Assembly: GCA_046715235.1 (NCBI GenBank)
Contig: JBKJZO010000007.1
Coordinates: 1-10,759, forward strand
DNA length: 10,759 nt
Direction of reading: 5' to 3'
DNA from: JBKJZO01 sp046715235
GTDB taxonomy: Bacteria > Actinomycetota > Actinomycetes > BP-191
Shown here: positions 1 to 8,280 of the stretch, piece after piece
Layout of the letters: every line of letters begins with the position of its first letter
How positions within the stretch are numbered: the first letter of the stretch is position 1
Translations under genes and position numbers: made by a program
Notes under the pieces: model-generated
What the model saw: only the letters and a program-made list of their open reading frames with translations
The model's database searches: none
What the model was told of the DNA's origin: nothing

Positions 1-4
1 GACT

Positions 5-44
5 GGGGGGCCGGGTGAGGGGGAGGGGGTTGGGGGGCCCAGGG
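5..44 (+). repeat. G-rich tract with G-quadruplex motif upstream of ftsK
   Basis: Six runs of three to six guanines (5-10, 13-15, 19-23, 25-29, 32-37, 42-44) are separated by spacers of one to four bases (CC, TGA, A, TT, CCCA). This satisfies the usual G3+N1-7 rule several times over, so a stable quadruplex on the + strand is plausible. The tract lies about 70-110 nt before ftsK on its non-template strand. No forward frame gives a convincing protein: stops fall at 16, 59 and 66, and one frame would encode only a Gly-rich tail ending in TAA at 59-61. That tail could be the end of an upstream gene, which cannot be decided here. Confidence 0.5.
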
Positions 45-78
45 CGGCGCGACACGCCTAACCGGTGACGCGTGGTGT

Positions 79-107
79 TTGTGGGGCTATTGGTGAAGCC
101 GTACTGT
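79..107 (+). promoter_or_regulatory. candidate ftsK promoter (leaderless type)
   Basis: TTGTGG at 79-84 and TACTGT at 102-107 are separated by 17 nt. The -10 fits the actinobacterial TANNNT pattern and is followed by only 7 nt before the ATG at 115. There is no purine-rich ribosome binding site before that ATG. Together these suggest transcription starting at or next to the start codon. The -35 match is weak (3 of 6), so this is an inference. Confidence 0.3.
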
Positions 108-114
108 CGCGATC

Positions 115-2616
<2,502 letters not shown>

Positions 2617-2627
2617 GAAACATCTCT

Positions 2628-2657
2628 TTGCCGACATTGCGACGGCGCCCGTAGACT
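2628..2657 (+). promoter_or_regulatory. candidate promoter for the rodZ-like/rimO/pgsA/cinA cluster
   Basis: In the gap after ftsK, TTGCCG at 2628-2633 (4 of 6 to TTGACA) and TAGACT at 2652-2657 (4 of 6 to TATAAT) are separated by 18 nt. This would start transcription near 2664 and leave a leader of about 70 nt before the TTG start at 2736. A short GAGA-AACA-TCTC hairpin just after the ftsK stop (about 2615-2626) is too small to be a convincing terminator, so readthrough from ftsK is also possible. Confidence 0.4.
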
Positions 2658-2720
2658 CGTGCCTCCGCGTCCCCTCTCACCCGCATGGCCTGGGGACGAT
2701 CAATCACGTTGTCGGGGGCG

Positions 2721-2726
2721 GGGAGG
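2721..2726 (+). promoter_or_regulatory. ribosome binding site GGGAGG that fixes the rodZ-like start
   Basis: GGGAGG lies 9 nt before TTG 2736, and no comparable purine run precedes ATG 2685 in the same frame. The protein read from 2736 starts SIGATLVAARAAAGLS, a typical beginning for RodZ-type HTH proteins. The TTG start is therefore preferred over the longer reading. Confidence 0.6.
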
Positions 2727-2735
2727 TTCGTCGCT

Positions 2736-3557
2736 TTGAGCATTGGCGCGACCCTCGTAGCAGCTCGGGCGGCGGCTGGGCTCAGTGTTGACGACGTCGC
2801 TGCGGCGACCCGCATCCGCGGCCAGCTGATCCGCCAGATCGAGCGCGACGAGTACGCCGGCTGTGGCGGCGCCGTCTACGCCCGCGGGCACATCCGCAGC
2901 ATCGCCTCCGTCGTCGGAGTCGACGGCGAGCCTCTCGTCGCCGAGTTCAACCGCCTGCAGGGTGGCACCGGCGGCCCAGTCCCGCGCGAAGTGCTCGAAC
3001 GGCCCGAGCTGGTGCAGGGCAGGAGCAGTCCCAACTGGACGGCGGCGATGTTCGTCGTCGCGGTGCTGCTCGCCGGGGTGGCGTTCGCGGCGTTGCTAAC
3101 CGGTGACGACCCGTCCTCGCCCGACCCGCTCGCCGCCGTATCCGCGCCTGCTACGACGGCAGCGCCACTGGCAGCGGCGCAGACCAGCAGCGCGCCGGCC
3201 ATCGAGCCAAGCACCAGCGCCCCGGCCGTCTCGAGCGCACCCCTCGCGTCGGCGTCGACCACCGCGCCGACAGTCGTCGCTCTCAGCGGCGTCAACGTGC
3301 GCGTCACCGTGACCGGGGCCAAGTGCTGGCTGCGCGTCAGTGACGGCAGCGCGACGGGCGCGAGCACCGTCATCTTCGAGGACACGCTCGACCAGGGCGT
3401 CACCAAGGAGTTCACCGCCACGCGCAAGCTCTCGCTGCTGATCGGCAACGCGGGGGCCGTCACGCTCAACGTCAACGGCAGGGAGCTCGGTGTCGCGGGC
3501 AAGTTCGGTCAGGTCGTCACGCTGCCGTTCGAGGCCGGCGACCCCAACGCCGGTTGA
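2736..3557 (+). CDS. RodZ-like membrane protein with N-terminal HTH and C-terminal DUF4115 domain
   Basis: The 273-residue protein read from TTG 2736 has four parts. A cytoplasmic helix-turn-helix of the HTH_25 (RodZ/YfgA) type spans about 4-68 and includes LSVDDVAAATRI and the YARGHIRSIA stretch. One membrane helix lies at about 102-123 (AAMFVVAVLLAGVAFAALLTG region). A low-complexity Ala/Ser/Thr/Pro linker repeats SAPA-like units (about 127-182). The extracytoplasmic beta domain from about 183 (VNVRVTVTGAKCWLRV, LSLLIGNAGAVTLNVNG) matches the C-terminal RodZ domain DUF4115. In rods RodZ connects MreB to the wall-synthesis machinery. The partner in this organism is not visible, and a regulatory role for the HTH is unproven. 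A longer reading from ATG 2685 would add 17 residues but lacks a binding site. It stands 55 nt before rimO. Confidence 0.88.
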   Translation: MSIGATLVAARAAAGLSVDDVAAATRIRGQLIRQIERDEYAGCGGAVYARGHIRSIASVVGVDGEPLVAEFNRLQGGTGGPVPREVLERPELVQGRSSPNWTAAMFVVAVLLAGVAFAALLTGDDPSSPDPLAAVSAPATTAAPLAAAQTSSAPAIEPSTSAPAVSSAPLASASTTAPTVVALSGVNVRVTVTGAKCWLRVSDGSATGASTVIFEDTLDQGVTKEFTATRKLSLLIGNAGAVTLNVNGRELGVAGKFGQVVTLPFEAGDPNAG

Positions 3558-3568
3558 TCGCCGGGCTG

Positions 3569-3583
3569 CAGGCGCTGCGCCTG
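3569..3583. repeat. perfect 7-1-7 inverted repeat between the rodZ-like gene and rimO
   Basis: CAGGCGC at 3569-3575 is followed by one T and then its exact complement GCGCCTG at 3577-3583. As RNA it would form a six-pair stem with a CTG loop. No T-run follows, so it does not look like a classical terminator. It may be an operator or an attenuation hairpin ahead of rimO. The symmetry is a direct observation, while the function is unknown. Confidence 0.5.
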
Positions 3584-3598
3584 TGCATAGGGGGCGGT

Positions 3599-3604
3599 TA
3601 GTGT
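3599..3604 (+). promoter_or_regulatory. candidate -10 element for a leaderless rimO mRNA
   Basis: TAGTGT fits TANNNT and is followed by 8 nt before ATG 3613. No good -35 is seen 17-18 nt upstream. A purine run (AGGGGGCGG, 3589-3597) lies too close to GTG 3601 and too far from ATG 3613 for ideal use as a ribosome binding site. This is a weak, inferred site. Confidence 0.22.
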
Positions 3605-3612
3605 CACGGTCT

Positions 3613-5085
3613 ATGACGTCGCTCGGTAGGCCTCAAGCGGGTGCCCGCGCGGCGCTGGTGACGCTTGGCTGCGCCCGCAACGAGGTCGACTCCGAGGAAC
3701 TCGCCGGCAAGCTGCAGGCGGGCGGCTACACCATCGTCTCTGAGCCGGCCGATGCCGACGTCGTGCTCGTCAACACCTGCGGGTTCATCGAGGCAGCCAA
3801 GCGCGACAGCATCGACACGCTTCTGGCCGCGGCCGACCTCAAGGACGGCGGCCGCGCGCGCGCCGTCATAGCGGTCGGCTGCCTGGCCGAGCGGTACGGC
3901 GAGCAGCTTGCCGCCAGCCTGCCCGAGGCCGACGCCGTACTCGGCTTCGACCACTACGCCGAACTTGCGCACAGCGTCGACGAGGTCCTCGCCGGTCGTG
4001 CACCGGCCGCGCACGCGCCGCGCGACCGACGCACGCTGCTGCCGATGGCGCCAGTCCAGCGGACCGCCGTCCGGGTGAGTGCAGCGACGGCCGAGCTGCC
4101 GCCGGGCATCGCCCCGCCCTCGGGTCCACGGCCGCTGCGCCGCCGGCTCGAAGGAGGGCCGGTCGCCGCACTGAAGCTGGCGTCGGGTTGCGACCGCAGG
4201 TGCTCGTTCTGCGCGATCCCCAGTTTCCGCGGGTCGTTCGTCTCGCGGCCTCCCGAGGAGCTGCTCGCCGAGGCCGAATGGCTGGCCGGCCAGGGAGCGC
4301 GCGAGCTGTTCCTCGTGAGCGAGAACTCGACGTCGTACGGCAAGGATCTTGGCGACGTCCGCCTGCTCGAGAAGCTGCTGCCGCAGGTCGCGGCGATCCC
4401 GGGGATCGTCCGGGTCCGCCTGAGCTACCTCCAGCCGGCCGAGATGCGTCCCTCGCTGACCGAGGCGATTGCGATGACGGCAGGGGTTGCGCCCTACTTC
4501 GACCTGTCGTTCCAGCATGTCAGCGCGTCCGTGCTCCGGCGGATGCGCCGATTCGGCGACGCCGCACAGTTCCTGCGACTCCTCGACGGCGTGCGCGAGC
4601 TAGACCCGGCCGCCGGCGTACGCAGCAACTTCATCGTCGGCTTCCCCGGAGAGACCGCAGCCGACTACAAGGAGCTGGAGCGCTTCGTCGTCGACGCGCG
4701 CCTCGACGCGGCAGGGTTCTTCGCCTACTCCGACGAGGACGGCACCGAGGCCGCCACGCTCACGGGCAAGGTCCGCGCCGACGTGATAGCTCGGCGTTTC
4801 GCGGCGGTGTCCTCCCTCGGCGAGACGATGACCGCCGAGCGGGCGCAGGAACGGGTCGGTACGACGGTCGAGGTGCTGGTCGAGACGGTGCACGGGGGAG
4901 GAGGCGAGGGCCGGGCAGCGCATCAGGCACCTGAGGTCGACGGCACGGTGTCCGTGGGCGGCGAGGGCCTGCGCGTCGGTGACCTCGTCAGCGCCACGGT
5001 GACCGAATCGAGCGGCGTCGATCTCGTGGCCAGGCTGGTCGCCGTTGTCGACCGCGCCGAGCTGTCTGCGGCGGTTGCCTCGTGA
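3613..5085 (+). CDS. rimO: ribosomal protein uS12 methylthiotransferase RimO
   Basis: RimO is a cytoplasmic radical-SAM enzyme that adds a methylthio group to the beta carbon of a conserved aspartate of ribosomal protein S12, using two iron-sulfur clusters. Counted from ATG 3613 (490 residues), the N-terminal UPF0004 domain has its three cluster cysteines at Cys20 (TLGCARN), Cys56 (NTCGF) and Cys90 (VGCLAE). The radical-SAM site CxxxCxxC is Cys193, Cys197 and Cys200 (GCDRRCSFC). A TRAM RNA/protein-binding domain occupies about 413-480. The LGCARNEVDSE signature separates RimO from the tRNA enzyme MiaB. A Pro/Arg-rich insert of about 55 residues lies between the first two domains. The start is uncertain: GTG 3601 adds four residues, and the frame opens as far back as 3490 inside the previous gene. 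The stop overlaps the pgsA start. Confidence 0.95.
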   Translation: MTSLGRPQAGARAALVTLGCARNEVDSEELAGKLQAGGYTIVSEPADADVVLVNTCGFIEAAKRDSIDTLLAAADLKDGGRARAVIAVGCLAERYGEQLAASLPEADAVLGFDHYAELAHSVDEVLAGRAPAAHAPRDRRTLLPMAPVQRTAVRVSAATAELPPGIAPPSGPRPLRRRLEGGPVAALKLASGCDRRCSFCAIPSFRGSFVSRPPEELLAEAEWLAGQGARELFLVSENSTSYGKDLGDVRLLEKLLPQVAAIPGIVRVRLSYLQPAEMRPSLTEAIAMTAGVAPYFDLSFQHVSASVLRRMRRFGDAAQFLRLLDGVRELDPAAGVRSNFIVGFPGETAADYKELERFVVDARLDAAGFFAYSDEDGTEAATLTGKVRADVIARRFAAVSSLGETMTAERAQERVGTTVEVLVETVHGGGGEGRAAHQAPEVDGTVSVGGEGLRVGDLVSATVTESSGVDLVARLVAVVDRAELSAAVAS

Positions 5086-5828
5086 CCGATGCCGACGCTG
5101 TCATGCGCGACACCTCCCCCGTGCGCGAGGAGCCGGCAGGCCGCGACCTTCCTCCGGTGGGGGCCGTCCCGACCGCACCCCAGGCGCCGGTGCTCGTTCC
5201 GCCACCGGAGGTGCGCGTCGTCAACGCCGCCAACGCCGTCACCGTGCTGCGCATCCTGCTGGTTCCTGTTTTCGTCGCGCTTCTGGTCGTCGACCACGGC
5301 GCGCAGACGTCGTGGCGCATCGGCGCGGCGATCGCCTTCGCGACCGCGTCGCTGACCGACCGGATCGACGGGCAGCTCGCGCGCTCGCGCGGCCTGATCA
5401 CCGACTTCGGCCAGATCGCTGACCCGGTCGCCGACAAGGCGCTGATCGGCGCGGCCATGTTCACCCTCAGTTGGCTTGGCGAGCTGGCCTGGTGGGTCAC
5501 CGCGCTCGTTGTCGTCCGCGAGCTTGGCGTCACGGTGCTGCGGGTGTGGGTCATCCGGCACGGCATCATCCCGGCGAGCCGAGGCGGCAAGGTCAAGACG
5601 CTGCTGCAGGGCGTCGCCGTCCTGCTCTACGTGCTGCCGCTCGATGGCGCCCTCGGCACCGCGCGCGCTGTGGTGATGACCGCCGCCGTCGTCGTCACCG
5701 CTGTCACTGGCGCCGACTACGTCGCCCGGGCGCTGACGCTGCGCCGCACCAGCCCGCGCGCCCAGCGCCAGCGGCAGTTGCGGGCGAGCGCGGCAGCCGC
5801 CCGTCGTACGCCGGACCGCCGGGTCTGA
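5082..5828 (+). CDS. pgsA: CDP-diacylglycerol–glycerol-3-phosphate 3-phosphatidyltransferase
   Basis: This is an integral membrane enzyme that transfers a phosphatidyl group from CDP-diacylglycerol, most likely to glycerol-3-phosphate, giving phosphatidylglycerolphosphate for PG and cardiolipin synthesis. The CDP-alcohol phosphatidyltransferase motif is complete: Asp93, Asp96-Gly97, Ala100-Arg101, Gly110, Asp114 and Asp118 (DRIDGQLAR then DFGQIADPVADK). Several hydrophobic helices surround it (RILLVPVFVALLVV, MFTLSWLGELAWW, LLQGVAVLLYVLPL, VVMTAAVVVTAV). GTG 5082 overlaps the rimO stop as GTGA, which implies translational coupling. At 248 residues it is longer than the usual 180-210 because of a Pro/Ala-rich N-terminal extension of about 45 residues and an Arg-rich tail. 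ATG 5103 is an alternative start. The substrate could differ (other CDP-alcohol transferases share the motif), but the context matches actinobacterial pgsA next to rimO and cinA. Confidence 0.92.
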   Translation: MTDADAVMRDTSPVREEPAGRDLPPVGAVPTAPQAPVLVPPPEVRVVNAANAVTVLRILLVPVFVALLVVDHGAQTSWRIGAAIAFATASLTDRIDGQLARSRGLITDFGQIADPVADKALIGAAMFTLSWLGELAWWVTALVVVRELGVTVLRVWVIRHGIIPASRGGKVKTLLQGVAVLLYVLPLDGALGTARAVVMTAAVVVTAVTGADYVARALTLRRTSPRAQRQRQLRASAAAARRTPDRRV

Positions 5829-5832
5829 GCCG

Positions 5833-7101
5833 TTGCGCGTCGAGCTCGTCGCGGTCGGCACGGAGCTGCTGCTCGGTGAGATCGTCAACGGCAACGCCGC
5901 CTGGCTCGGCGCCAGGCTCGCCGAGGCCGGCATCGATGTCACCCACTCCGTCGTCGTCGGCGACAACGTCGAGCGCATCGCGGCGGTGCTGACCACTGCC
6001 TGCACGCGCGCCGACGCCGTTGTGGTGACCGGCGGCATCGGCCCGACGCAGGACGACCTGACCCGCGAGGCCATCGCGGCCGCCGCCGGTGTGGCGCTGG
6101 TGCGCGATGCCGGGTTGGAGGCGGCGCTGCGGCGGCGCTTCACCGAGTTGCGGCGCGACGTACCGGAGATGAACTACCGCCAGGCGGATCTGCCGGCCGG
6201 GGCGGCGTCGATCCGCAATGTGACCGGCAGCGCGCCCGGTGTGCGGGCCGAGGTCGGCGGCCGCGTCATCTATGCACTGCCCGGCGTACCGCACGAGATG
6301 GAGGCGATGTTCAGCGAGTCGGTGCTGCCCCACCTGCTGACCCGCGCCGGCCACCCCGCCGTCATCGTCAACCGCGTCCTGCACACTGCGGGCATGTGGG
6401 AGTCGGCGGTCGCGGCCGCGGTCGAGCCGCTGGTCGAGCGGCTGCAGTCGCGCGGCAATCCGACCATCGCCTTCCTCGCGAGCGGCGGGCAGACTCGGGT
6501 GCGTATCACCGCCAAGGCCGCGTCGCCCGACGAGGCGAGAGTTGTCCTCGCGCCGGTGGAGGCAGAGGTGCGCGCGGCGCTCGGCTCGGCGGTCTACGGC
6601 GTCGACGGCGACACGCTCGATGCGGTGCTGTTGCAGTTGCTGCGCGAGCGTGGCGAGACGGTCAGCGTCGCCGAGTCGCTCACCGGCGGACTGCTGGGAG
6701 CGACCCTGACGCAGACGCCGGGAGCGAGCGATGTGTTCCGGGGTGGAGTCATCGCCTACGCGAGCGACCTCAAGGACTCGCTGCTCGGCGTACCGGCCGA
6801 TCTGCTCGAGTCCGAGGGGGCGGTGTCGGCGCGGGTCGCGACAGCGATGGCCACCGGCGTCCGCGAGCGTCTCGCAACGACGTACGGGCTCGCGCTGACG
6901 GGGGTCGCGGGGCCGGCTGAACAAGACGGCCAGGCGGTCGGAACCGTGCACGTCGGGCTCGCCGCGCCTGGAGGTGTCACCGTCCGCTCGCTGCGCATGC
7001 CCGCCGACCGGCCACGCATTCGGGTCTTTGCGACGGTCGCTGCGATGAACCTGTTGCGACTCCATCTCGCAGGCGAGGCGCCCGTCGAGCCGTCCGGCTA
7101 G
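5833..7101 (+). CDS. cinA: CinA-family protein (competence/damage-inducible; NMN deamidase domain)
   Basis: The 422-residue cytoplasmic protein has two domains. The N-terminal MoCF/molybdopterin-binding-like domain (about 3-170, with VGTELLLGEIVN and VTGGIGPTQDDLT) belongs to the family that in other CinA proteins acts as an ADP-ribose pyrophosphatase. The C-terminal CinA/PncC domain (about 265-415) hydrolyses nicotinamide mononucleotide in pyridine-nucleotide recycling. It shows the active-site AESLTGG with Ser282, followed by VIAYASDLK and LTGVAGP. The start is TTG 5833, four bases after the pgsA stop. No other canonical start lies between that stop and the conserved N-terminal motif, and the ribosome binding site is poor, so coupling with pgsA is likely. 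The length is normal for full-length CinA. The biochemical role in this organism is inferred from the family. Confidence 0.94.
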   Translation: MRVELVAVGTELLLGEIVNGNAAWLGARLAEAGIDVTHSVVVGDNVERIAAVLTTACTRADAVVVTGGIGPTQDDLTREAIAAAAGVALVRDAGLEAALRRRFTELRRDVPEMNYRQADLPAGAASIRNVTGSAPGVRAEVGGRVIYALPGVPHEMEAMFSESVLPHLLTRAGHPAVIVNRVLHTAGMWESAVAAAVEPLVERLQSRGNPTIAFLASGGQTRVRITAKAASPDEARVVLAPVEAEVRAALGSAVYGVDGDTLDAVLLQLLRERGETVSVAESLTGGLLGATLTQTPGASDVFRGGVIAYASDLKDSLLGVPADLLESEGAVSARVATAMATGVRERLATTYGLALTGVAGPAEQDGQAVGTVHVGLAAPGGVTVRSLRMPADRPRIRVFATVAAMNLLRLHLAGEAPVEPSG

Positions 7102-7128
7102 CCCGGCGCAGCTGCTCGATCCGCTTCG

Positions 7129-7140
7129 GTTGTCGACAAC
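7129..7140. promoter_or_regulatory. perfect 12-bp palindrome in the clgR upstream region
   Basis: GTTGTCGACAAC is exactly self-complementary and sits 96 bases before the clgR start, about 37 bases before the candidate -10 TACGGT. It is AT-richer than its surroundings. Symmetry and position suggest a dimeric regulator operator. It does not match the ClgR operator I recall for Streptomyces (GTTCGC-N5-GCG), nor the actinobacterial SOS box, so the binding protein is unknown. Confidence 0.45.
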
Positions 7141-7176
7141 ACGCGCCGATGCACTATGCGAGCCGCGATCGAAAGG

Positions 7177-7182
7177 TACGGT
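7177..7182 (+). promoter_or_regulatory. candidate -10 for clgR / leaderless upstream ORF
   Basis: TACGGT fits TANNNT and lies 7 nt before ATG 7190, the same spacing as the candidate -10 of ftsK. No recognisable -35 precedes it by 16-18 nt, so an activator or an alternative sigma factor would be needed. CACTAT at 7152-7157 with TTGTCG at 7130-7135 (16-nt spacer) is a competing, equally weak reading. Confidence 0.25.
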
Positions 7183-7189
7183 TGATGAC

Positions 7190-7228
7190 ATGAGGTCGAA
7201 TGACGGCGTGACCGAGGTCCGGCGATGA
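7190..7228 (+). CDS. 12-codon upstream ORF overlapping the clgR start
   Basis: ATG 7190 opens a frame encoding MRSNDGVTEVRR that stops with TGA at 7226-7228, overlapping the clgR ATG (7225) as ATGA. Such an overlap usually means that a terminating ribosome can reinitiate on the next gene. No ribosome binding site stands in front of it, but a TANNNT element lies 7 nt upstream, so it could be translated from a leaderless transcript. It is too short for composition to prove coding, so this is a hypothesis from position only. Confidence 0.3.
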   Translation: MRSNDGVTEVRR

Positions 7229-7593
7229 GTCTGTTGCGCCGTCACCTCGGCGCGGTGCTGCGCGGCCAGCGGCAGCGGCAGAAGCGCACTCTTCGCGATG
7301 TCGCGGGCTCCGCGGCCGTCTCCCTTGGCTACCTGTCCGAGGTCGAGCGCGGCCACAAGGAAGCCTCCTCGGAGCTCCTCAACTCGATTTGCGACGCGCT
7401 GGGGCTGCGTGTGTCCGACGTACTGCGGGCCGTTGCCGATGACCTCGCCGTGTCCGAACCCGCCCAGGCGCCGGTGCTCGAAGCTGTGCCCACCCCCGCC
7501 GCTGGTGCCCTCGAAACCCCTTCGCTGGAGCCGGTCGCAACGCTCACGGCGGTCGGCTCGCCGCGACCCCCCTCACCCCGGGTCGCGGCGTAG
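7225..7593 (+). CDS. clgR: XRE-family transcriptional regulator ClgR (Clp/Lon protease regulator)
   Basis: The 122-residue protein carries an XRE helix-turn-helix at about 6-61 (LRDVAGSAAVSLGYLSEVERGHKEASSELL). This is very close to the ClgR signature of actinomycetes, where ClgR activates clp protease and lon genes and responds to envelope and proteotoxic stress. The C-terminal half is a Pro/Ala-rich tail ending in Val-Ala-Ala. ATG 7225 is preceded by GAGG (7214-7217), and an in-frame stop at 7201 excludes any earlier start. The position directly after pgsA-cinA is the standard actinobacterial one. Regulation probably acts through the 123-nt intergenic region, which holds a palindrome and a short ORF overlapping the start. 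Confidence 0.92.
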   Translation: MSLLRRHLGAVLRGQRQRQKRTLRDVAGSAAVSLGYLSEVERGHKEASSELLNSICDALGLRVSDVLRAVADDLAVSEPAQAPVLEAVPTPAAGALETPSLEPVATLTAVGSPRPPSPRVAA

Positions 7594-7671
7594 CGGGACG
7601 GGCCCGTCATCTCCGCCGGCTTCGCGCAGCCTGCCGCCACCAGCGGCACCCGCACCCGCGCGGGCAACAAC

Positions 7672-8235
7672 ATGTCGCGTTCGCGGGTGGCCATCCTGGC
7701 CGGCGCCGCGCAGTGCATCCTGCGCTACGGCACCCGCAAGTCAACGATGGGCGATATCGCCCGGCTCGGCGGCGTGGCCAAGGCCACCCTCTACAACCAC
7801 TTCCGTGACAAGAGCGAGGTCTACGCCGCGCTGGTCGCGAGCGAGGTCGAGTTGCTCATCGCGACCGCCTCCGCCGAGCACGACAACGCCTCGCCCGACG
7901 AGCGGGTCGTGGCGGCACTCCTGTCCGCGGCGACCGGCGTCGCCCTCCACCCGGTCCTGCGCAAGGTCGCCGAGACCGAGCCCGGCGTGCTCGGCGTACT
8001 GCTGCGGTACGGCGACGCCGCGCCCTGGCAGCAGGCGCGGGCCTACGCGGTGGGCGTCGTCCGGGCCGCGGGGGGCGAAGCCGACGCCGACGCAACCGCC
8101 GACGTCCTCCTGAGGTGGGTTGCGAGCCACGCCGGTTGGCCCGACACCGAAGACATCGAGGCCGCGGCCCGGTCGCTGGCCGGTCTCGTCGTACGCCGGC
8201 CGGTCGCCGGCGCGGCGCTCGTGGCCGAGCCGTAG
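7672..8235 (+). CDS. TetR/AcrR-family transcriptional regulator
   Basis: The 187-residue protein has an N-terminal TetR DNA-binding domain. Residues 25-47 include TMGDIARLGGVAKATLYNHF followed by RDK, the classic recognition helix. The helical ligand/dimer part follows, with no recognised ligand signature. Members normally repress adjacent genes until a small molecule binds; the target and ligand here are unknown. ATG 7672 is the first canonical start after the clgR stop, but it has no ribosome binding site. The 78 nt before it (7594-7671) read in the same frame with almost only G/C third positions (DGPVISAGF then TRTRAGNN), so the true protein may be longer. A non-canonical start such as ATC 7609, with GGGACGGG six bases upstream, is possible. 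The molybdoenzyme gene follows after 45 nt on the same strand and is a possible target. Confidence 0.88.
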   Translation: MSRSRVAILAGAAQCILRYGTRKSTMGDIARLGGVAKATLYNHFRDKSEVYAALVASEVELLIATASAEHDNASPDERVVAALLSAATGVALHPVLRKVAETEPGVLGVLLRYGDAAPWQQARAYAVGVVRAAGGEADADATADVLLRWVASHAGWPDTEDIEAAARSLAGLVVRRPVAGAALVAEP

Positions 8236-8268
8236 GACCTTCGGGGAGCGGGAACGCCGACCGGCTCG

Positions 8269-8274
8269 TAGCCT
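8269..8274 (+). promoter_or_regulatory. candidate -10 for a leaderless molybdoenzyme mRNA
   Basis: TAGCCT fits TANNNT and lies 6 nt before GTG 8281. The only purine run there, GAGG at 8275-8278, is 2 nt from the start codon and too close to serve as a normal ribosome binding site. No clear -35 is seen. A promoter here would also be a natural place for the TetR protein encoded just upstream to act. Confidence 0.28.
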
Positions 8275-8280
8275 GAGGAC

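Noticed and set aside
2685..2735. ATG 2685 as start of the RodZ-like protein
   Set aside because: There is no ribosome binding site before it. GGGAGG is correctly spaced before TTG 2736, where the protein begins like other family members.
3490..3612. Longer rimO N-terminus starting inside the rodZ-like gene
   Set aside because: The extra residues are Arg/Ser-rich out-of-frame readings of the rodZ-like 3' end, and the conserved LVTLGCARN begins normally a few residues after ATG 3613.
4923..6143. 406-codon minus-strand frame over the rimO end, pgsA and cinA start
   Set aside because: Its Ser/Thr/Ala/Arg-rich composition is typical of a shadow frame, and it spans three real genes including the GTGA overlap.
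7088..7099. AGCCG-TC-CGGCT inverted repeat at the cinA stop as a terminator
   Set aside because: It has a two-base loop, a five-pair stem and no T tail, and such short GC repeats are expected by chance here.
5704..7356. 550-codon minus-strand frame over cinA and the clgR start
   Set aside because: It has the same shadow composition (Arg, Asp, His, Gly), no motif, and crosses two well-identified + strand genes and their intergenic region.
7298..8113. 271-codon + strand frame overlapping clgR and tetR
   Set aside because: It is a Pro/Ser/Arg-rich out-of-frame reading. The genuine HTH motifs of ClgR and TetR are both in another frame.
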